DNA from: Archangium sp.
Lineage (GTDB): Bacteria; Myxococcota; Myxococcia; Myxococcales; Myxococcaceae
Direction: 5' to 3'
Assembly: GCA_016793585.1 (NCBI GenBank)
Contig: JAEUJR010001153.1
Location: 1 to 18,808, forward strand
DNA: 18,808 bases
The translations under genes and the position numbers were made by a program. Positions 1 to 7,670 of this stretch are shown piece by piece; position 1 is the stretch's first letter, and every line of letters starts with the position of its first letter. The notes under the pieces are model-generated. The model did no database searches and was not told where the DNA came from. It was given only the letters and a program-made list of their open reading frames with translations.

Positions 1-37
1 CTCCACGTCCACGGGTCGTCGTTTCGCAGGGCGCCAT
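1..37 (-). CDS. Possible start of a next gene in the folA operon (partial)
   Basis: An ATG at 37..35 on the minus strand lies 4 nt after the stop of the preceding 116-aa gene and opens a frame that stays open to the window edge; the first residues would be MAPCETTTRG. Only 12 codons are visible, so no family can be named. The tight spacing fits the close packing of the genes upstream, but so short an open frame in GC-rich DNA can easily arise by chance. Confidence 0.25.
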   Translation of the reverse strand, partial: MAPCETTTRGRG

Positions 38-41
38 GCCC

Positions 42-392
42 TCAGTCGGGAATCACCGGCTTCACCGACGTGACGCGCCCACTCACGTGATTCACGAGCA
101 GGTGCCAGCTGCCGACGGCAGGCCCGTGCTGCTTCACGAGGTCGACGGTCGCGACGCCCGCGTCGTCGGGCGCGACGTCACCCATCGGCCAGGGCTCGAA
201 GCCCGCGTCGACCGCCGCACCGACGACGGTCTCGAGGGCCGTGCCCGGTGGCGTGTGCTCGAAGCGCTTGAACTCGAGCAGCGCGCGGGTGGTGCGAACA
301 CCCCAGAAGCCACACGTCGTCATCACCAGCACCACCACGAGGCTGCAGCCCATGAAGCGGTTCGACGGGCCCTTTCGTGCCGCCGGGTTCAC
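42..392 (-). CDS. Small membrane-anchored hypothetical protein (116 aa)
   Basis: I do not recognise the family. The frame extends further upstream, but a GTG at 392..390 overlaps the folA stop as GTGA, and GGAG lies 5 nt before it, so I place the start there. The protein has a basic N-terminus, one hydrophobic segment at about residues 15-31 that looks like a single transmembrane helix or uncleaved signal anchor, and then about 85 soluble residues, presumably on the periplasmic side, ending in a WHLLVNHVSGRVTSVKP stretch that reads as a beta hairpin. A downstream ATG at 353 is possible but would start directly at the hydrophobic segment. It is the third member of the thyA-folA run. Nothing in the sequence ties it to folate metabolism, so its function is unknown. 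Confidence 0.7.
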   Translation of the reverse strand: MNPAARKGPSNRFMGCSLVVVLVMTTCGFWGVRTTRALLEFKRFEHTPPGTALETVVGAAVDAGFEPWPMGDVAPDDAGVATVDLVKQHGPAVGSWHLLVNHVSGRVTSVKPVIPD

Positions 393-871
393 CGTCGCTC
401 CAGGTTCACGAAGAACACGTCGGGCGTCTGCGCCGGAGTGCGGCTCACCTCGCGCCACGCCTCGCGCTGCCAGACGGGAAAGAACGTGTCGGCCTCGACG
501 TCGCGCTCCACCTCGGTGAGGAACAGGTGGGTCACCAGCGGCAGCGCCTCGGCGTACAGCTTTGCGCCGCCGATGATCATCGGCATCGGGTCGGTCGTGC
601 GCGCCAGCTCGAGGGCCGCCGCGAGCGTCGGAGCCGTCTCACAGCCCGCCACCTGCGCGAGCGTCTTGGTGACCACGATGTTGCGCCGCTCGACCAGCGG
701 CTTTCCGATCGACTCGTGCGTCGCGCGGCCCATGATGACGGCGTGCCCCAGCGTCACGGCCTTGAAGCGCTTGAGGTCTTCGGGAATGCGCCAGGGCAGG
801 GCGTTTCGCAGCCCGATGCCGCCGTTGCGCGCGACGGCGACGACGAGGCCGAGCGGCTGCCGCACCGTCAC
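389..871 (-). CDS. folA: Dihydrofolate reductase
   Basis: Encodes 160 aa, the usual length for bacterial type I DHFR, which reduces dihydrofolate to tetrahydrofolate with NADPH in the cytoplasm. Visible landmarks are [10 protein letters not shown] (about 18-27), the catalytic acidic residue in PEDLKRFK (Glu31, where E. coli has Asp27), the NADPH-binding [10 protein letters not shown] (47-56), the IIGGAKLY motif (99-106) and LFLTEVE...ADTFFP (116-132). The start is a GTG at 871..869 that overlaps the thyA stop as GTGA, so translation is probably coupled to thyA. This pairing is functional: ThyA oxidises methylene-THF to DHF, and FolA regenerates THF. No key residue appears to be missing, so a trimethoprim-sensitive housekeeping enzyme is the simplest reading. 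Confidence 0.97.
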   Translation of the reverse strand: MTVRQPLGLVVAVARNGGIGLRNALPWRIPEDLKRFKAVTLGHAVIMGRATHESIGKPLVERRNIVVTKTLAQVAGCETAPTLAAALELARTTDPMPMIIGGAKLYAEALPLVTHLFLTEVERDVEADTFFPVWQREAWREVSRTPAQTPDVFFVNLERR

Positions 872-1716
872 ACCGCCACCGGAGCCTTGATGGCCGGGTG
901 TGGGTCGTACCCTTCGAGCGTGAAGTCGTCGTAGCGAAAGTCGAACAGGTTCTTCCGCTCGGGGTTGAGCCTCATGCGCGGCAGCGGGCGGGGCTCACGC
1001 GAGAGCTGCTCGCGGGCCTGGTCGACGTGGTTGTTGTACAGGTGCACGTCTCCGAAGCTGTGCACGAAGTCGCCCGGCTTCAGCCCCGTCGCCTGTGCCA
1101 CCATCAGCGTCAGCAGCGCGTAGCTCGCGATGTTGAAGGGCACTCCGAGGAAGACGTCGCCCGAGCGCTGGTACAGATGGCACGACAGCTCGCCGTCCTG
1201 CACGTGGAACTGAAAGAGCGTGTGACACGGCGGCAGCGCGACCTGGTCGGCCTCTTTTGGGTTCCACCCCGAGACGAGCAGGCGGCGGCTCATCGGGTTC
1301 TCACGAATGTCGCGCACGACGCGGGCGAGCTGATCGAAGCCGTCGCGGTCGTAGGTGCCGTCGGTCTTCTTCGTCGCGCCGAAGTTGCGCCACTGGTGGC
1401 CGTACACGGGCCCGAGCTCTCCGGCAGCGCGCCCGAAGCGGGCGGTCTGCTCGGCCGTCGACCACTCGTCCCAGATGGAGACGCCCACGTCTTTCAGGGG
1501 CTGAACGCTCGTCGAGCCGCTCACGAACCACAGCAGCTCGTGAATGATGGACTTGAGGTGCACCTTCTTCGTCGTCAGCAGCGGGAAGCTCGAGCGCAGA
1601 TCGAAGCGCATCTGGCCGCCGAACTGCGCGCGGGTGCCCGTGCCCGTGCGGTCTGCACGCGGCTTCCCGTGGTCGAGCACAGACTTCAAGAGATCGAGAT
1701 ACGCACGTTCCGACAT
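868..1716 (-). CDS. thyA: Thymidylate synthase
   Basis: Encodes 282 aa (typical 264 to about 290). It converts dUMP and 5,10-methylene-THF to dTMP and DHF. All diagnostic parts are present: DRTGTGT with the phosphate-binding Arg (22-28), the catalytic Cys164 in [10 protein letters not shown], the Arg pair from the partner subunit in [11 protein letters not shown] (143-153), the dUMP-binding Asn196 in [12 protein letters not shown], and the HLYNNHVDQ segment (225-233). The ATG at 1716 has GGAGG 4 nt upstream. Only 21 nt separate it from the stop of the last ternary-system gene, and those bases hold this ribosome site with no visible terminator, so read-through from upstream is likely. The gene overlaps folA by 4 nt. 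Confidence 0.98.
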   Translation of the reverse strand: MSERAYLDLLKSVLDHGKPRADRTGTGTRAQFGGQMRFDLRSSFPLLTTKKVHLKSIIHELLWFVSGSTSVQPLKDVGVSIWDEWSTAEQTARFGRAAGELGPVYGHQWRNFGATKKTDGTYDRDGFDQLARVVRDIRENPMSRRLLVSGWNPKEADQVALPPCHTLFQFHVQDGELSCHLYQRSGDVFLGVPFNIASYALLTLMVAQATGLKPGDFVHSFGDVHLYNNHVDQAREQLSREPRPLPRMRLNPERKNLFDFRYDDFTLEGYDPHPAIKAPVAV

Positions 1717-1737
1717 ACGGCCTCCGCGAAGCGCCTC

Positions 1738-2805
1738 TTACGCCTCGATCGTGTACGACCGATCGTCGATCGTGAAGTGGTCTTTCGCTTTCAATGGCAC
1801 CACCCACGGGCCCTGCGCGCCGGCGCCCCGGGTTCGACTCGAGCCGTTGAGCGTGAACGTCTGGCGGGCCACCGTGAGCTCTGGCGTCGTGTGGCGAAGC
1901 CGCACGAACGACATGGGGCTGCCGTCTCCGACCTGCATGAAGCCCCGCTCGGGCAGGTCGTCGGCTCGTGCCGCCGTCACGAGCCGCAGCTTCGTCGGCT
2001 TCGGCGTCTCGAGCCGGCAGTCACGGTTCACGAGGGCGCTCCACCGGCCGGTTCGCCACACCCGCTGCAGCTCGGCGGCAACTGCTGGCTTCAGCCCGTG
2101 CACCCGCAGGGTGGCCAGCCACGGCAGGTGATGCCGCAGCAACGACTCGAGCATCGCCGAGACGAGCTCGAGGCCTGGCGCTTCGTCGCTCCACGCGAGC
2201 AGGTCGACCGTCTGCACGAGGTGCGTCGCCACGTGCGCGCTGAGCCGGTCGAGCCCACGCTGGCTGCGCACGACCGCCGAGGTCGCGACCCCACGAGACC
2301 AGCCGAAGTCGAAGCGGGCCTCGCGCTCGAACAGCGGCAGCTCTCCACTCCAGTCGGCGTCGCTCCACCGGTGCTTCAGGCCCCGCAGCCGTTCGCCCAG
2401 CGGGTGGCTGCGCTCGAGCAGCGCGTCGGCGAGTACGTCGAGCCCCGCGACTCCGGGCGCGACGGCGGTGATGACCTCGTCGAGCTCGGCCGGCCACGCG
2501 AGCGAGGGCAGCTCCTCGGGCACCACGCGGAAGAGCACGATCGCTTCGCCCATCTCGACGCGGAACAGGGTCGAGTCGCCCGTGTCGTCGAGGCTGCGCA
2601 GCCGTGCGGCCAGCTCTCCGATGAAGCGCGGCGTTTCGTTCTCGAGCACCAGCTGCCAGTCGGAGTTCGCCACCTGGCCGGGAACTCGCAGCGTGCCTGT
2701 CGGTGACGCGACGAAGGCGCCGATGGGGAACCGTTGATAGCGGCGCGCGGGCCCGTGCGCGGTGAGCGTGCCTTCGGGGAAGTCGATGAGCTCGACGACC
2801 CTCAC
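1738..2805 (-). CDS. 355-aa protein of the MoxR-vWA-propeller cluster, with a TIGR02996-like motif
   Basis: The start is a GTG at 2805..2803 overlapping the previous stop (GTGA), giving 355 aa beginning MRVVELIDFPEGT; longer upstream reading is a shadow of the neighbouring gene. Residues 1-100 look like a beta-rich N-terminal domain. Residues 122-146 (VLADALLERSHPLGERLRGL) resemble the TIGR02996 repeat-companion motif, LADWLEERGDPRGE-like, which is common in Myxococcales and Planctomycetes. Residues 185-255 are helical or leucine-rich. The tail, about 300-355, is beta-rich and ends WVVPLKAKDHFTIDDRSY. I do not recognise a catalytic motif. Its position as the last gene of the coupled cluster suggests a dedicated partner, perhaps an adaptor or target-recognition component. 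The TIGR02996 assignment rests on one motif seen by eye. Confidence 0.8.
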   Translation of the reverse strand: MRVVELIDFPEGTLTAHGPARRYQRFPIGAFVASPTGTLRVPGQVANSDWQLVLENETPRFIGELAARLRSLDDTGDSTLFRVEMGEAIVLFRVVPEELPSLAWPAELDEVITAVAPGVAGLDVLADALLERSHPLGERLRGLKHRWSDADWSGELPLFEREARFDFGWSRGVATSAVVRSQRGLDRLSAHVATHLVQTVDLLAWSDEAPGLELVSAMLESLLRHHLPWLATLRVHGLKPAVAAELQRVWRTGRWSALVNRDCRLETPKPTKLRLVTAARADDLPERGFMQVGDGSPMSFVRLRHTTPELTVARQTFTLNGSSRTRGAGAQGPWVVPLKAKDHFTIDDRSYTIEA

Positions 2806-5420
2806 GGCTTCACCGTCACGTCGCGCACCACGCGCTGCTGCGTCAGGTCGAAACAGACGACGTGGCCGTTGTCGCAGCAGATGATGAGCGTGTCGCTCAG
2901 GAACCGCGTGCGCGCCGTGGTGGCGTGGCCGAAGCCGAAGCTGTGCTGGCCCGGGCGCAGCAGCACGTCGAGCTGATCGGGCGTCTCCTGCCGCCACTTC
3001 GTCGGGAGCGCCTGCCACGCCGCCTGGGCCGCCACCGTTCCCGCAAGCTTGCCCGGCAGCGGCTGGGTGACGAGCGGCTGGTTCGCGCCCACGGCCGGCG
3101 ACCAGGTTCGCAGCTCTCCGTTCGCGCCCGTGCCGACGAGCACGAAGCCCCCCTCTGGCGACACGGCCATGGCCTCGACGACCTGCGCCTGGTGCAGGCC
3201 GTTGGCGAACTCGACGTCGAACGAAGGCAGCCTCCAGCCACGCCGGCCGATCTCGAAGCCGGCCGTGAGCACCGTCACCCGCGGCGCGCTGCTGGCGATG
3301 ACTCGAACGGGCGCGTGGTCAGGCCCGGGGGGCAGCTCCCACAGCGGTGCAGGCCGCTCGCCGAGCACGTCGAGCCCCAGCACCCGCGGCCCCGCACCGA
3401 TGAACCAGATGCCATCGCGGAAGGTGGGGCTGAAGCAGCTCGACTGCACCTCGGCCCATCGCTGCGCGCTCCTGGTCGCGACCGAGATGCGCGAGACGCT
3501 CGTCACGTCTTCACGCGGGGCCAGCGCCAGCACCGTGGGGCCTTCGTCACTGGCGACGAGCGAGAACGCCGGCACGTCGGCGCGCCACGTCACCCGGCCG
3601 TGGTGGTTCACCAGGGCGACGCCGTTCTCTCCCAACGCGACGAGCAGCGCGCCGCTCGGCAGCAGCACCGCGTCGAAGGGCGTCAGCGCGGTGGCGTCAC
3701 GCTCGAAGCGCGTCGTCTGCGAGGTGAGCGGCCGAACACCGGGCGCATACGAGGGCACGTCGGCGCGCAGGGCACCGTCGTCGAACGCCAGCAGCCGCCC
3801 CACGACGCCCGGCTTCGTGACGCCGAACGACGCCTCGTCTCGCACCATCGCCCGCAGGGCCGCGCGCGCGAGGGGCTTTCGCAGCTCGAGGCTGTCGGCG
3901 TCGAGCGAGCTCACCAGCGCTTCACCCAGCGCGGCGCGCTCGGGGGCGGTGACGTCGCTGCGGTCGCCCAACACCTCGAAGGCACGCTGCACGACGTTCG
4001 TCGAGCGCTTCGGCTCGAGCTCGAGTCGCTTCACGAGCAACGGCGCCCGCTGCGGGCCACCCGCTTCGATGCCGAGGTCGACCCACTGCAGCATGAGCGC
4101 GCGCGCCTCTTTCAGCGGCGCGACGGCCTGCACTGCGCCACCGAAGTCTCCCGACGATGCGAGCCATTCACCCCACTGCAGCCGCAGCACGCGCGCGTCG
4201 GGCAGGTTGCCGCGCTCGAGCCGGGTGACCGCTGCGCCGAACACCCGATGCCGGCGCGCGAGCAGGGTGGCGCGGTCGAGGTCCTTCGCGAGCACCCAGA
4301 GGCGCACGGCGATCTCGGGAGCGAGCTTTCGGCCCTCGGCGAGCCGCGCGGCCTTCTCGAACCTGCGGTGACGCTCGAGCAGGTCGACGGCCTCTTGCGG
4401 CGCGTCGAGCAGATCGGCCAGCACGAACGCGGCCTCGTCGATGCGGCCCGACTTCTCGAGCTTCTCGGCCGCGGCCCGATATCGCGCGCGCAACGTCTCG
4501 TAGACGCCTGGCTGCATCACGCCTGCAGGGCCACGGTCGTCGCCGCGCGCTCCGAGGTTGAGCTCGAGGTTGCGGCGCGCCGCGAACGGCACGTGGGTCG
4601 GTTGGGCGCCGGGCTCGGCGGTCTTCCGGCTCAGCGGCACCGCGTGCTTCAGCGCGTCTTCGAGCGCCTCTTCGTCGAACATCTTCAGCAGCCGGTCGAC
4701 GTAGCGGCGGTTGAACTCGTCCATCCACCGGCCGAGCGGCGTGCGGTCGAGCTGACGATTCACCCATCGCTCGGCGCGCTCGGCGACGCTGGGCCGCGGC
4801 GCTCCGGCTCCCGAGGGCAGCGCAGGCGGTTGCCGCTTCCCCCGCCACCAGCGCAGCAGCGACGTCAGCGTTCGTCGCCAGAAGGTCTGCCGCGGCGCCG
4901 AACGTTCGGTGCCCAGCGCGTCGACGAGCGCGCGCGACGCTTCGGGCGGCAACCCCCTGGGGTCTGGCCGCAGCTCGAGCGGGCGAGGCGCGAGGGCGAG
5001 CGGTGGTGGCGCGACAGGAAGCGCAGGGCGTGGCACCTGCACGACGGTGGCCGCAGACACCTCGAGCCACTCCGACGGGTCGAGCTCCTGGGCACTGGGC
5101 CTGACGGCGAACACGCGCCCAGCGCGCGCGATGACGACGCTGCCTCGTGGCGGCGCCAACCGGTCGAACTCCGCGACGCGCAGGGGCACCGCGACGAGCA
5201 TGCCGCCACGCTCGACGACCGGCTCGCCGCGAACGACGTCACAGTCGAGCTCGAGCGGCTTCGCGAACCGCACCAGCAGGGCGTCGCCACACCGCTGCAC
5301 CACCGCGCCCGGGCGCCACACCTCGAGCACCGCCGCGCGAGACGAGCGCAGGTCGGGCAGCAGCAGCCCCGAGACCAGCTGTCTGCCTTCGAACACCAGC
5401 CGGCGCCGCTCGATGCTCAT
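2802..5420 (-). CDS. Large bpX-type (probably bpX6) helical-repeat and beta-propeller protein of the ternary system
   Basis: Encodes 872 aa. The ATG at 5420..5418 overlaps the vWA gene stop (ATGA), with GGAG 8 nt upstream. Residues 1-125 form a beta-rich N-terminal domain. Residues 126-210 are a Pro/Arg-rich linker with a basic stretch (WRRTLTSLLRWWRGKR, 181-196). Residues 211-260 are an amphipathic helix, and about 300-540 are TPR-like helical repeats (for example AAEKLEKSGRIDEAAFVLADL, ARLAEGRK). Residues about 570-872 look like propeller blades with repeated short strands (ALLVALGENGVALVNHHG, MAVSPEGGFVLVGTGANGEL, TLIICCDNGHVVCFD). The layout and neighbours match my recollection of bpX6 proteins of MoxR-vWA-beta-propeller systems; the exact bpX number is inference. 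It is probably a scaffold binding clients or partners. Confidence 0.85.
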   Translation of the reverse strand: MSIERRRLVFEGRQLVSGLLLPDLRSSRAAVLEVWRPGAVVQRCGDALLVRFAKPLELDCDVVRGEPVVERGGMLVAVPLRVAEFDRLAPPRGSVVIARAGRVFAVRPSAQELDPSEWLEVSAATVVQVPRPALPVAPPPLALAPRPLELRPDPRGLPPEASRALVDALGTERSAPRQTFWRRTLTSLLRWWRGKRQPPALPSGAGAPRPSVAERAERWVNRQLDRTPLGRWMDEFNRRYVDRLLKMFDEEALEDALKHAVPLSRKTAEPGAQPTHVPFAARRNLELNLGARGDDRGPAGVMQPGVYETLRARYRAAAEKLEKSGRIDEAAFVLADLLDAPQEAVDLLERHRRFEKAARLAEGRKLAPEIAVRLWVLAKDLDRATLLARRHRVFGAAVTRLERGNLPDARVLRLQWGEWLASSGDFGGAVQAVAPLKEARALMLQWVDLGIEAGGPQRAPLLVKRLELEPKRSTNVVQRAFEVLGDRSDVTAPERAALGEALVSSLDADSLELRKPLARAALRAMVRDEASFGVTKPGVVGRLLAFDDGALRADVPSYAPGVRPLTSQTTRFERDATALTPFDAVLLPSGALLVALGENGVALVNHHGRVTWRADVPAFSLVASDEGPTVLALAPREDVTSVSRISVATRSAQRWAEVQSSCFSPTFRDGIWFIGAGPRVLGLDVLGERPAPLWELPPGPDHAPVRVIASSAPRVTVLTAGFEIGRRGWRLPSFDVEFANGLHQAQVVEAMAVSPEGGFVLVGTGANGELRTWSPAVGANQPLVTQPLPGKLAGTVAAQAAWQALPTKWRQETPDQLDVLLRPGQHSFGFGHATTARTRFLSDTLIICCDNGHVVCFDLTQQRVVRDVTVKP

Positions 5421-7195
5421 CGGCGGTACTCCGTGAAGTGCACCATGCGGCGGCCATTGCCGTCGGGCAGCCCGATGATGAGCCGCTGCGGGTTCGAGGC
5501 GTCGAACAGGCCCAGGCCTCCGCCGGCGTCGAGCCACGCCGCGCGCGGAAACTCGAAGTCGGTTGCCACCTCGATGATGGGGCTCTCGGTCTCGACGATG
5601 GTCTGCGTGCCCTGCGCGCTCACGTGGAGCAGCCGCTTCTTGTTCTCGGTGCGAACCAGCAGCCCCGCGACCCACGTCGACGGCGTGGTGACGCCCATCA
5701 CCGTGCCTCCTTCGGGCACCTCGAGCCCGAACGAGAGCCGCGAGTGGTCGACCATCGTCCACGTGGGGCTGGTCGAGAGCGCGCCCAGGCCCATCATCGG
5801 GAGCGGGTAACGCATGCCGCCGGCGAAGTGCACGCGCGCGGTGCCGAGCCCCTCGAGGTGCGTCGCGGTCTGCGTCGTGTTCGAGAAGAGGGTGCGAACG
5901 GTGCGCCGGCCCTGCTCGTCGACGATGAACAGCAGCAGCCGCTCGCTGCGCTGCGTGTGGGCGACGATGCGCTCGGGCGAGACGGTGGCCCTGCCGTCTT
6001 CGAGCGAGAACAGCCGGCCGCTCATCACGAAGAGGAAGCGCTTCTTGCCGTTGAACGAGAACACCGTGATGTCGGTGAGCGAAGGCTCTGGCGGCAACAC
6101 CGTCGCCGGGTCGTCGACCTCGAAGGTCAGCGGGTCGACGCGCTTGTCGCCGCGCTTCGTGAGCGAGTGCAGGACGAACCGAATGATGCGGCCGCTCGTG
6201 TCGTGGCGCGCGGTGATGCAGATGAGGCCCTTGTGCCAGCCGCCGGCGACGACGCGCTCGAGCGCAGGCGGTTGAAACGCGACCTGCTTGACGCTCGCGC
6301 CAGTGCCATGCGGCAGCACGACCGAGATGAGCTCGCCGGTGCCGCCCAGCGTGAAGAGCCGGTTGCCGCTCGCGCCGAAGACGAGGCCCTGGGTGGGCCG
6401 GCTCGCGCGTGGGGTTGGCTTCGGCTTCTCGATGGCGAATGGCGCGCGAAGGAGCGAGGTGCAGACGGTCGCAGGCGGAAGCTCGAGGTGAACGCTCTGG
6501 CGCGCGCGGCCGCCACGCCGAACCGTGACCTCGAGGCGGCGAACGCCGGGCTCCATGCACTCCGAGACGACGACCTGCTGCACCTTCGACGACGCCAGCC
6601 CGCTGCCGACGACCCACACGTCGTCGGCGGCGCCCATCGTCTCGAGCCAGGCGGAGAGATCGGCGTCGGTCGCCTCTCTCGTGGTGCGTGACTTGAGCAG
6701 CGCCTCGGCCTCGGCCTTGTCGAAGCCGTCGCGGCGATGACGCGCCAGGTGTTGCAGCACGCCCCACGAGAGCTGGGCGTGCGCGGCTTCACAGCGCGAG
6801 GCGAAGGCGATGAACGCGGCGAGGTGCGCGATGCGCGGTGCTCCGAGCTGAGACGGGCCAGAGTCGAACAAGACGAGGCAGCGGCGCGCCTGGTGCGGCT
6901 CACGCACCGCCAGCTTCGAGAACAGGTGCTCTCCCTGCGCCGCGCGGCGGAGGAACTCGTCTGGCACCTCGTCGGCGTAGAGCCACTCGCTGGTCAGCAG
7001 CCGCTCGTACGAGCCCTTCCTCGCCACGCCGTCGTACCCATCGGGCGCGCCGGTGGGCCTGACCTGCGCGTCTGAGAGCGGGCCGATGCTGGCCGAGAGC
7101 CGCTGAATCCACGGGGCGAGGGCGAGCGCGAGGTCTCGCTGCAGCAACGACAGCTGCGCTGCCCAGGGCTTGAGCGGCGCGGGGAGCGCACTCAC
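5417..7195 (-). CDS. vWA-domain and beta-propeller fusion protein of the MoxR-vWA-bpX system
   Basis: Encodes 592 aa. The start is a GTG at 7195..7193, with GGAGG 7 nt upstream. The N-terminus carries the segment usual before MoxR-associated vWA domains: DGYDGVARKGSYERLLTSEW (52-71), then LADE-like and GEHLF elements up to about residue 98. The vWA domain begins at RRCLVLFDSGPS (104-115). The metal-site motif there is DSGPS instead of DxSxS, so the first Ser is replaced by Gly. Residues about 265-590 read as a beta-propeller with repeated strands such as GNRLFTLGGTGELISV, GLICITARHD, KKRFLFVMSGRLFSLEDG and KRLLHVSAQ. In such systems the vWA partner is thought to deliver MoxR ATPase activity to a target, with the propeller providing binding surface. 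The architecture is clear; the target is unknown. Confidence 0.88.
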   Translation of the reverse strand: MSALPAPLKPWAAQLSLLQRDLALALAPWIQRLSASIGPLSDAQVRPTGAPDGYDGVARKGSYERLLTSEWLYADEVPDEFLRRAAQGEHLFSKLAVREPHQARRCLVLFDSGPSQLGAPRIAHLAAFIAFASRCEAAHAQLSWGVLQHLARHRRDGFDKAEAEALLKSRTTREATDADLSAWLETMGAADDVWVVGSGLASSKVQQVVVSECMEPGVRRLEVTVRRGGRARQSVHLELPPATVCTSLLRAPFAIEKPKPTPRASRPTQGLVFGASGNRLFTLGGTGELISVVLPHGTGASVKQVAFQPPALERVVAGGWHKGLICITARHDTSGRIIRFVLHSLTKRGDKRVDPLTFEVDDPATVLPPEPSLTDITVFSFNGKKRFLFVMSGRLFSLEDGRATVSPERIVAHTQRSERLLLFIVDEQGRRTVRTLFSNTTQTATHLEGLGTARVHFAGGMRYPLPMMGLGALSTSPTWTMVDHSRLSFGLEVPEGGTVMGVTTPSTWVAGLLVRTENKKRLLHVSAQGTQTIVETESPIIEVATDFEFPRAAWLDAGGGLGLFDASNPQRLIIGLPDGNGRRMVHFTEYRR

Positions 7196-7257
7196 GGCGA
7201 CACCTCCACCACGGTGCCGTGAAGCGCGCGCGCGACGTCGTCGGTGCGGGCCCTCAC
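7192..7257 (-). CDS. Possible 21-codon micro-ORF bridging two ternary-system genes
   Basis: A GTG at 7257..7255 overlaps the stop of the 138-aa gene (GTGA). The frame runs 21 codons (MRARTDDVARALHGTVVEVS, then Pro) and stops at 7194..7192, overlapping the GTG of the vWA gene, again as GTGA. It thus fills the only gap inside the cluster exactly. GGAG lies 9 nt before its GTG, and its 3' end contains the GGAGG ribosome site of the vWA gene. It could be a translated coupling peptide, the remnant of a lost small bpX gene, or just a spacer: a 21-codon open frame in GC-rich DNA is not rare, and G before TGA is common here. Confidence 0.35.
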   Translation of the reverse strand: MRARTDDVARALHGTVVEVSP

Positions 7258-7670
7258 GGGAGCTGCTCCAGCAGCGGCGCCAGCGCGTGGGGGCTCACCG
7301 GCACCGCCCGGCCGAGCGGAACGATTCGTTCGAGCGACAGCAGCGCGAATGGGCCGTCGGGCAGGTGATGCGCTCGTCTCAGCGCGCGCTCGACCAGCAC
7401 GCTCGACGGCGTCGTCTCCCGGGTCGTGGGCATCAGCATCGCGAACGACTCGGGTTCTGCGCCGAGGTAACGAACACCGTCGACCCACGGCAGCATGTCA
7501 GCGGGCCCGAGCGCGACGAGCAGGTCTGCCGCCACCACCAGCTGCAGCTGCCGGCGCGTCGCTTCGTCGAGCGCGAGCAGGCGGGTGGCCAGGCGTCGGG
7601 CGACGTCACGTTCGGCGACGACGGCGCGGGCCGGCAGCGGCTCCGCGCGCGCTCTCAACGATGGCGTCAT
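7254..7670 (-). CDS. Small accessory protein of the MoxR-vWA-bpX system (bpX5-like, 138 aa)
   Basis: The ATG at 7670..7668 overlaps the moxR stop as ATGA. The product is 138 aa, begins MTPSLRARAEPL and has no signal peptide, membrane helix or catalytic motif. It has a helical N-terminal half (about 15-50), a segment ADLLVALGPADMLPWVDGVRYLG (48-70), and a hydrophobic C-terminal half (AMLMPTT, LPDGPFALLSLE). Small proteins of this size sit directly after MoxR in bpX ternary systems, and the ADMLPWVDGVRYLG stretch fits what I remember of that group; the label bpX5 is inference from size and place. The longer frame upstream of this ATG is a shadow of moxR. It is probably a cytoplasmic adaptor between the ATPase and the vWA-propeller protein. 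Confidence 0.82.
   Translation of the reverse strand: MTPSLRARAEPLPARAVVAERDVARRLATRLLALDEATRRQLQLVVAADLLVALGPADMLPWVDGVRYLGAEPESFAMLMPTTRETTPSSVLVERALRRAHHLPDGPFALLSLERIVPLGRAVPVSPHALAPLLEQLP

Noticed and set aside
5421..6767. Upstream extension of the 872-aa protein to 1321 aa
   Set aside because: The extra residues are out-of-frame reading of the vWA-propeller gene. The ATG at 5420 has a good ribosome site and an ATGA overlap.
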